From positions 1 to 17,930 of the forward strand of contig CAJUFF010000044.1 in assembly GCA_910585505.1 (NCBI GenBank): DNA of 17,930 nucleotides. The letters are read 5' to 3'. This stretch comes from an uncultured Ruminiclostridium sp. (lineage in GTDB: Bacteria > Bacillota > Clostridia > Oscillospirales > Ruminococcaceae). Below the pieces are notes generated by a model. The model made no database searches and had not been told where the DNA came from. It saw nothing but the letters and a program-made list of their open reading frames with translations. How positions within the stretch are numbered: the first letter of the stretch is position 1; each line of letters begins with the position of its first letter. Below are positions 14,654 through 17,930 of this stretch, one piece after another. The translations under genes and the position numbers were made by a program.

Positions 14654-15274
14654 ATGACAATTTTCTATGAATTTGACGGTAAGCTTTACGCGAATATTAC
14701 CAATAAATGTCCCTGTGCCTGTGTTTTCTGTATACGCAGGAACGGAGACGGCGTAGGGAGCAGCGACAGTCTGTGGCTTGATCACGAGCCTGATTTTGAA
14801 GAAATTGCCGAGGCATTTGACCGCTTTGACAAAACGGGGTTGTCCGAGCTTGTGTTCTGCGGCTACGGCGAGCCTATGATGAGGGCGGAGATTTTGCTTA
14901 AAACCGCCGAGTATGTTAAGGAAAAAACGGATATGAAAATACGCATAAATACAAACGGGCTCATCTCCCTGATGAACCCGAATTTTGATATAGCTGCTTT
15001 GAAATACAGGATAGACAAGGTTTCCATAAGCCTGAACGCTTCCGATCCCGATAAGTATTTTCGTCTGACCAACTCCGAATACGGGCTGCCTTCCTATAAT
15101 TCAATGCTGAATTTTGCTCTTAGGGTAAAAGAGTATGTTCCGGAGGTTTCATTTACCGTTGTTAATTGTGATCTGGGGGAAGAAGAAATTGAGCGTTGTA
15201 CGGAAAGAGCGAAGGATTGCGGTATTCCTTTGAGAATAAGGCATTATGTAAGAGACAATAAAAAATACGAATAG
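14654..15274 (+). CDS. TatD-linked-type radical SAM protein
   Basis: This 206-residue minimal radical SAM protein binds a [4Fe-4S] cluster through CxxxCxxC: Cys19, Cys23 and Cys26 in TNKCPCACVFC, with an extra Cys21. ELVFCGYGEPMM is the SAM-binding GGE-type motif, here GYGEP. IRINTNGL and VSISLNASD are the later barrel strands. The N-terminal pattern (LYANITNKC, then CIRRNGDGVG, then LWLDHEPDFEEI) matches what I know of the TatD-associated radical SAM family, whose function is not established. No TatD nuclease gene is seen nearby in this window. AGAAAGG precedes the ATG by about 11 bases. Confidence 0.88.
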   Translation: MTIFYEFDGKLYANITNKCPCACVFCIRRNGDGVGSSDSLWLDHEPDFEEIAEAFDRFDKTGLSELVFCGYGEPMMRAEILLKTAEYVKEKTDMKIRINTNGLISLMNPNFDIAALKYRIDKVSISLNASDPDKYFRLTNSEYGLPSYNSMLNFALRVKEYVPEVSFTVVNCDLGEEEIERCTERAKDCGIPLRIRHYVRDNKKYE

Positions 15275-15320
15275 CCAAATGGGTGCCGTGCGGCTAAGGA
15301 AGTGTCAAATATATCGTATC

Positions 15321-15385
15321 ATACCATACCATACCAATCTTTTTTTAACTGACGTAATACCCACAGTTTAAAAAGGGATTGGTAT
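15321..15385. repeat. ATACC tandem repeat and long imperfect hairpin
   Basis: ATACC is repeated three times at 15321-15335. The last copy begins a 21-base arm (15331-15351) that is nearly the reverse complement of 15364-15385, with a 12-base loop that itself contains TAATACCC. Both ends of the hairpin read ATACCAATC in the outward-in direction. Lack of a clean T-run after the stem argues against a terminator. A small palindromic (REP- or MITE-like) intergenic element is the best reading. Confidence 0.6.
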
Positions 15386-15418
15386 TACTATGTGTGCGTT
15401 AGGTTTATTGTTATTATC

Positions 15419-15700
15419 CTAAGCCTTCCGCGCGCTGAATTGAAATATAGCAGATGTTAAAATAAGCAGAGCTATTCCGGATTCCGCCGCGGCGATTTGA
15501 CCGGAAAAGAGAAAAATTTCCGTTACGGAGAAGAGCAGTGCGGAGCAGGTACAGATAAAGGCTGCGCGGTAAGCTTTTTTAATGTTTTTTTGAGCAAATC
15601 AAGTATAAATCCGATGGTAAGAAACAGAACGTATCACCAGTATTGCATATATGGCAATAATCTGGATGGCCTTAAAGAACGTAAAAAGGCCAAAAAAGGA
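15419..15700 (-). pseudogene. Decayed fragment of a small membrane-protein gene
   Basis: On the minus strand, the 59 codons from 15598 to 15422, ended by TAG at 15421-15419, read as two hydrophobic segments (FICTCSALLFSVTEIFLF and GIALLILTSAIFQFSA). The same frame continues upstream with FFKAIQIIAIYAILVI (to about 15685) but is broken by TGA at 15601-15599. Across the break, the neighbouring frame reads LFLTIGFILDLLKK. This fits compensating indels or degraded sequence in an old multi-pass membrane protein. No start codon with a ribosome binding site is evident, and I cannot name the family. A plus-strand frame over the same region (15497-15760) is its antisense shadow. Confidence 0.5.
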
Positions 15701-15742
15701 GGGAGAAAAAAATATATCTACACAATAGATTCACATTTCCCT

Positions 15743-15765
15743 GTTATAATCTATAGGTGAGGAGG
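15743..15765 (+). promoter_or_regulatory. Extended -10 promoter and ribosome binding site of the two-component pair
   Basis: TGTTATAAT (15742-15750) contains a perfect TATAAT with a TG extension; no good -35 is present. Transcription would start near 15757, only about 15 bases before the coding start. AGGAGG (15760-15765) lies 6 bases before ATG 15772. An in-frame GTG at 15757 is too close to this Shine-Dalgarno and to the transcription start to be the initiator. Confidence 0.65.
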
Positions 15766-15771
15766 TGCGCC

Positions 15772-16443
15772 ATGAGCAAAATCTTAATTGTGGAGGACGA
15801 TTTATCCATACAGGCGTTGCTACACGACTTCATTGAGGAAGCAGGCCACAGCGTCGTATCAGCGTTTGATGGGGTGGAAGCACTTGCAAAATATTCCGAG
15901 CAGCCCTTTGACCTGATATTGCTTGACATTATGCTGCCCAAAATTGACGGTTACGGTGTATGCGAGGTTATCCGGCAAAAGTCAGATGTGCCTATCATCA
16001 TGCTTACTGCATTGGACGGGGAAGAAAATCAGATCAAAGGGTTGGATATGCAGACCGATGATTATATCACAAAGCCTTTTTCTATGCCTGTTTTGCTGCG
16101 AAAAATCGCTGCCGTCCTGCGCCGGTCAGCAAAACAGTCAGACGAACCGAAGACGATTACCTACAAAGACCTTACTTTGGATTTAGAGGGGTACAGGGCA
16201 TACACAAAGCAAGAAAACATCGACCTCACGCCCCGCGAGTTTGAAATCCTACGGGAGCTGATAACGCGCCGGGGTCGGATTTTAACGCGGCAAAATCTCT
16301 TACAAACTCTTTGGAAATATGAGTTTTTCGGAGAAGAACGGATTATTGACACGCATATCAAAAACTTACGGAAAAAGCTCGGAGCCGCAGATTACATAGA
16401 AACGATCAGAGGGGTGGGATATAGAATTGATAAAGAGAATTAG
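15772..16443 (+). CDS. OmpR/PhoB-family response regulator (VanR-like)
   Basis: This 223-residue DNA-binding regulator has a complete receiver (1-120) with Glu8-Asp9-Asp10, phospho-acceptor Asp52 in LLDIMLP, Thr in MLTALDG and Lys in ITKPFS. The C-terminal winged helix (about 130-223) shows LTPREFEILRELITRRG, then DTHIKNLRKKLG, then IRGVGYRI, the standard OmpR ending. It overlaps the kinase gene by 17 bases, indicating translational coupling. Targets are not visible, as nothing else follows in the operon. Lysine codons favour AAA about 2:1, unlike the AAG preference of the Spo0A-like gene, hinting at a separate origin. Confidence 0.95.
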   Translation: MSKILIVEDDLSIQALLHDFIEEAGHSVVSAFDGVEALAKYSEQPFDLILLDIMLPKIDGYGVCEVIRQKSDVPIIMLTALDGEENQIKGLDMQTDDYITKPFSMPVLLRKIAAVLRRSAKQSDEPKTITYKDLTLDLEGYRAYTKQENIDLTPREFEILRELITRRGRILTRQNLLQTLWKYEFFGEERIIDTHIKNLRKKLGAADYIETIRGVGYRIDKEN

Positions 16444-17791
16444 AAGCAGCCTGTCTGCAAAAGTTTTTATGATTACTGCCGCCCTGATGGCTGCCTGCTG
16501 TTCTATAACATATTTCATCATAACCCAATTTGCTCCATACATATATACGCATGATTTTTCTACGATAGATGAGGAACTGCCTTATTTCGTTGAGGACATT
16601 TCCCATTTTACAAAAGAGGAAGCATTATTTGTTATTGAGGATTATTGCAATCAGATTGTTGAAAAAAATGATGATGAGTTTGTTTTCCGCATTTTTCAAA
16701 GCAATAGCGAGGAACTTAAGCAGTTTAACAAAAATGACACATCACAATGGTGCCGACTAACCTTTACGGACAGCACAGATGAGTACATAGTATTCTTTTC
16801 TAAAAACACAGAAAAAGAAAGTCAGGTGGTGGAGGCACTTCAAAAAGCAATTCCTGTTTTGAGTGTTGTGATTATTGTTGTTTCCACCATCGCAGCCTTT
16901 TTCTATACCATTTACATGACAACACCCATTAAAAAAATCAGCAGAATATCAAAACAAATGGCGGCATTGGATTTCAGCGGCCTATGTACTGTCCGGCGCA
17001 CAGACGAAATAGGTGTTCTCGCTGACAGCTTAAATGACCTGTCGAGAAAACTATCGTCCGCCTTGTCGGAGCTACAGAGTGCAAATCAGAAGCTGCAAGC
17101 TGATATTGATATGGAGCGACAGCTTGAACGCCAGCGGGTAGAGTTTTTTTCGGCGGCTTCCCACGAACTAAAAACACCTATTACCATTATCAAAGGCCAG
17201 CTACAAGGTATGCTCTATCAGGTGGGACGCTATAAGGACAGGGAAACCTATCTTGCACAATCTCTGGAAGTTACGGATAACTTAGAGAAAATGGTGCAGG
17301 AGCTTTTGACAATATCACGACTGGATACGCCGGGATATACGTTCAATCCCTCGTACATTCATTTTGATAAACTAATCAATGACCGTTTGACGGCAAATGA
17401 AGATTTGTTTATGCAGAGGGAATTAACAGTTGAAAAAGATATATCCCTCAAAATCTGCATTTCAGGCGATTTGCAGCTTCTTCAAAAAGTGGTGGACAAC
17501 CTTTTGGGAAACGCCGCCGCATATTCCCCAGCGGGGGAACGAATAACGGTTAAAGTATGGCAGGCAGCTGAAAAAGCGCATTTGACGATTGAGAATACAG
17601 GGGTACATATCTCTGACGAGGATATTCAAAAATTGTTTGAGGCGTTTTATCGTGTAGATCAGTCAAGAAACCGACAGACTGGCGGTACAGGATTGGGTTT
17701 ATACATTGTCAAAACAATTCTTGATCTGCATGGGGCAGCAATCGAAATCAAAAACACATCACAAGGCGTAATGGTATCAGTACAATTTTAG
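16427..17791 (+). CDS. Membrane sensor histidine kinase (VanS-like)
   Basis: This 454-residue kinase is the partner of the preceding regulator. TM1 is about 11-33 and TM2 about 140-163, flanking an extracytoplasmic sensor of roughly 105 residues. HAMP and a coiled coil (about 164-235) lead to HisKA with His246 in SHELKTP. The ATPase domain has NLLGNAAAYS, IENTGVHI, FEAFYRVDQSR and GTGLGLYIVK. TTG 16427 is taken as the start because it keeps the basic N-terminus (IKRIRSS) before TM1 and follows GGGGTGG; the next ATG, 16469, would cut into TM1. Lysine codons are about 23 AAA to 4 AAG. VanS-like kinases often sense cell-wall agents or peptides, but the signal here is unknown. Confidence 0.93.
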   Translation: MIKRIRSSLSAKVFMITAALMAACCSITYFIITQFAPYIYTHDFSTIDEELPYFVEDISHFTKEEALFVIEDYCNQIVEKNDDEFVFRIFQSNSEELKQFNKNDTSQWCRLTFTDSTDEYIVFFSKNTEKESQVVEALQKAIPVLSVVIIVVSTIAAFFYTIYMTTPIKKISRISKQMAALDFSGLCTVRRTDEIGVLADSLNDLSRKLSSALSELQSANQKLQADIDMERQLERQRVEFFSAASHELKTPITIIKGQLQGMLYQVGRYKDRETYLAQSLEVTDNLEKMVQELLTISRLDTPGYTFNPSYIHFDKLINDRLTANEDLFMQRELTVEKDISLKICISGDLQLLQKVVDNLLGNAAAYSPAGERITVKVWQAAEKAHLTIENTGVHISDEDIQKLFEAFYRVDQSRNRQTGGTGLGLYIVKTILDLHGAAIEIKNTSQGVMVSVQF

Positions 17792-17805
17792 AAATATCAG
17801 ACCTC

Positions 17806-17839
17806 AAAGGGCGGTAAGCGAAAGGCTTGCCGCCCTTTT
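17806..17839 (+). terminator. Intrinsic terminator after the two-component pair
   Basis: AAAGGGCGGTAAGC (17806-17819) pairs with GCTTGCCGCCCTTT (17825-17838) with one G-T wobble across a 5-base loop, and the stem ends in TTTT. It lies 14 bases after the kinase stop. The stem is GC-rich in the middle, so termination should be strong. Confidence 0.93.
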
Positions 17840-17875
17840 CCATCTCCACATAAAAAACATATTCAATACAAACTC

Positions 17876-17908
17876 ATACTAATAACCATTTAAAAACACG
17901 ATAAAATC
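17876..17908 (-). repeat. Dispersed 33-bp repeat, copy 2 (inverted)
   Basis: This is the inverted partner of 16-48, with 29 of 33 bases matching. The bases just after it, CCAATCTC at about 17907-17915, echo the ATACCAATC core of the repeats at 14045 and 15331-15385, so these may all be pieces of one repeat family. No gene lies between the terminator at 17839 and the window end. Confidence 0.65.
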
Positions 17909-17930
17909 CAATCTCTACCAGTAATACTTT

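Noticed and set aside
15497..15760. Plus-strand 87-codon frame before the two-component pair
   Set aside because: Basic, low-complexity product with no initiation signal. The opposite strand carries the better supported membrane-protein relic.
1..17930. The whole window as one transposon bounded by the terminal inverted repeats
   Set aside because: No transposase or integrase is present, the repeats are imperfect and internal to the ends, and the gene content is ordinary chromosomal. Kept only as a repeat-family observation.

Overview
This window looks like chromosomal DNA from an anaerobic Firmicute of the class Clostridia, probably a gut or rumen Ruminococcus-like member of the Oscillospiraceae. 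The reasons are AAAGG/AGGAGG ribosome binding sites, consensus sigma-A promoters, a surface lipoprotein with a long Thr/Ser/Glu-rich linker in front of a glycoside hydrolase family 26 (GH26) domain, a Spo0A-type regulator and a TatD-linked radical SAM protein. The assignment comes from gene content and style only. No rRNA, tRNA, CRISPR array, transposase or integrase gene was seen.

Region 1 (about 1-7007) is a polysaccharide-use locus. A secreted GH26 lipoprotein (minus strand) is divergent from a cytoplasmic GH2 beta-galactosidase-type enzyme (plus). The GH2 gene converges on a cytoplasmic GH31 alpha-xylosidase/alpha-glucosidase-type enzyme (minus) across a shared bidirectional terminator. 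The GH31 gene is divergent from an AraC-family regulator (plus). The GH26 and GH2 promoters overlap completely and carry three evenly spaced GTCAAT half-sites. A likely scheme is extracellular backbone cleavage followed by cytoplasmic debranching of imported oligosaccharides. No transporter lies inside the window. The GH2 + GH31 pair suggests xyloglucan side chains, and GH26 suggests mannan or glucomannan.

Region 2 (7008-13963) is an all-plus signalling block. It holds an unrecognised 161-residue protein, a Spo0A-like regulator, a SAM-methyltransferase-like protein, a soluble hybrid histidine kinase, a helical protein with an HD-GYP-like domain and a metallo-beta-lactamase-fold hydrolase. The Spo0A-like protein has Glu at position 56, where Bacillus subtilis Spo0A has the phospho-accepting Asp, and Asn at position 10. 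The block starts with a good promoter, with a perfect 0A-box motif (TGTCGAA) upstream of it. This is the most interesting part of the window: a possible phosphorylation-independent Spo0A paralogue with its own kinase/HD-GYP neighbourhood.

Region 3 (13964-15771) holds a small P-loop kinase-like gene, a TatD-linked-type radical SAM gene, several inverted repeats sharing an ATACCAATC core, and a decayed membrane-protein gene on the minus strand.

Region 4 (15772-17839) is a VanR/VanS-like two-component pair with its own extended -10 promoter and a strong terminator. Its lysine codon use differs from that of region 2. The window ends carry two copies, in inverted orientation, of a 33-bp repeat (29 of 33 identical), which look like members of a dispersed intergenic repeat family.
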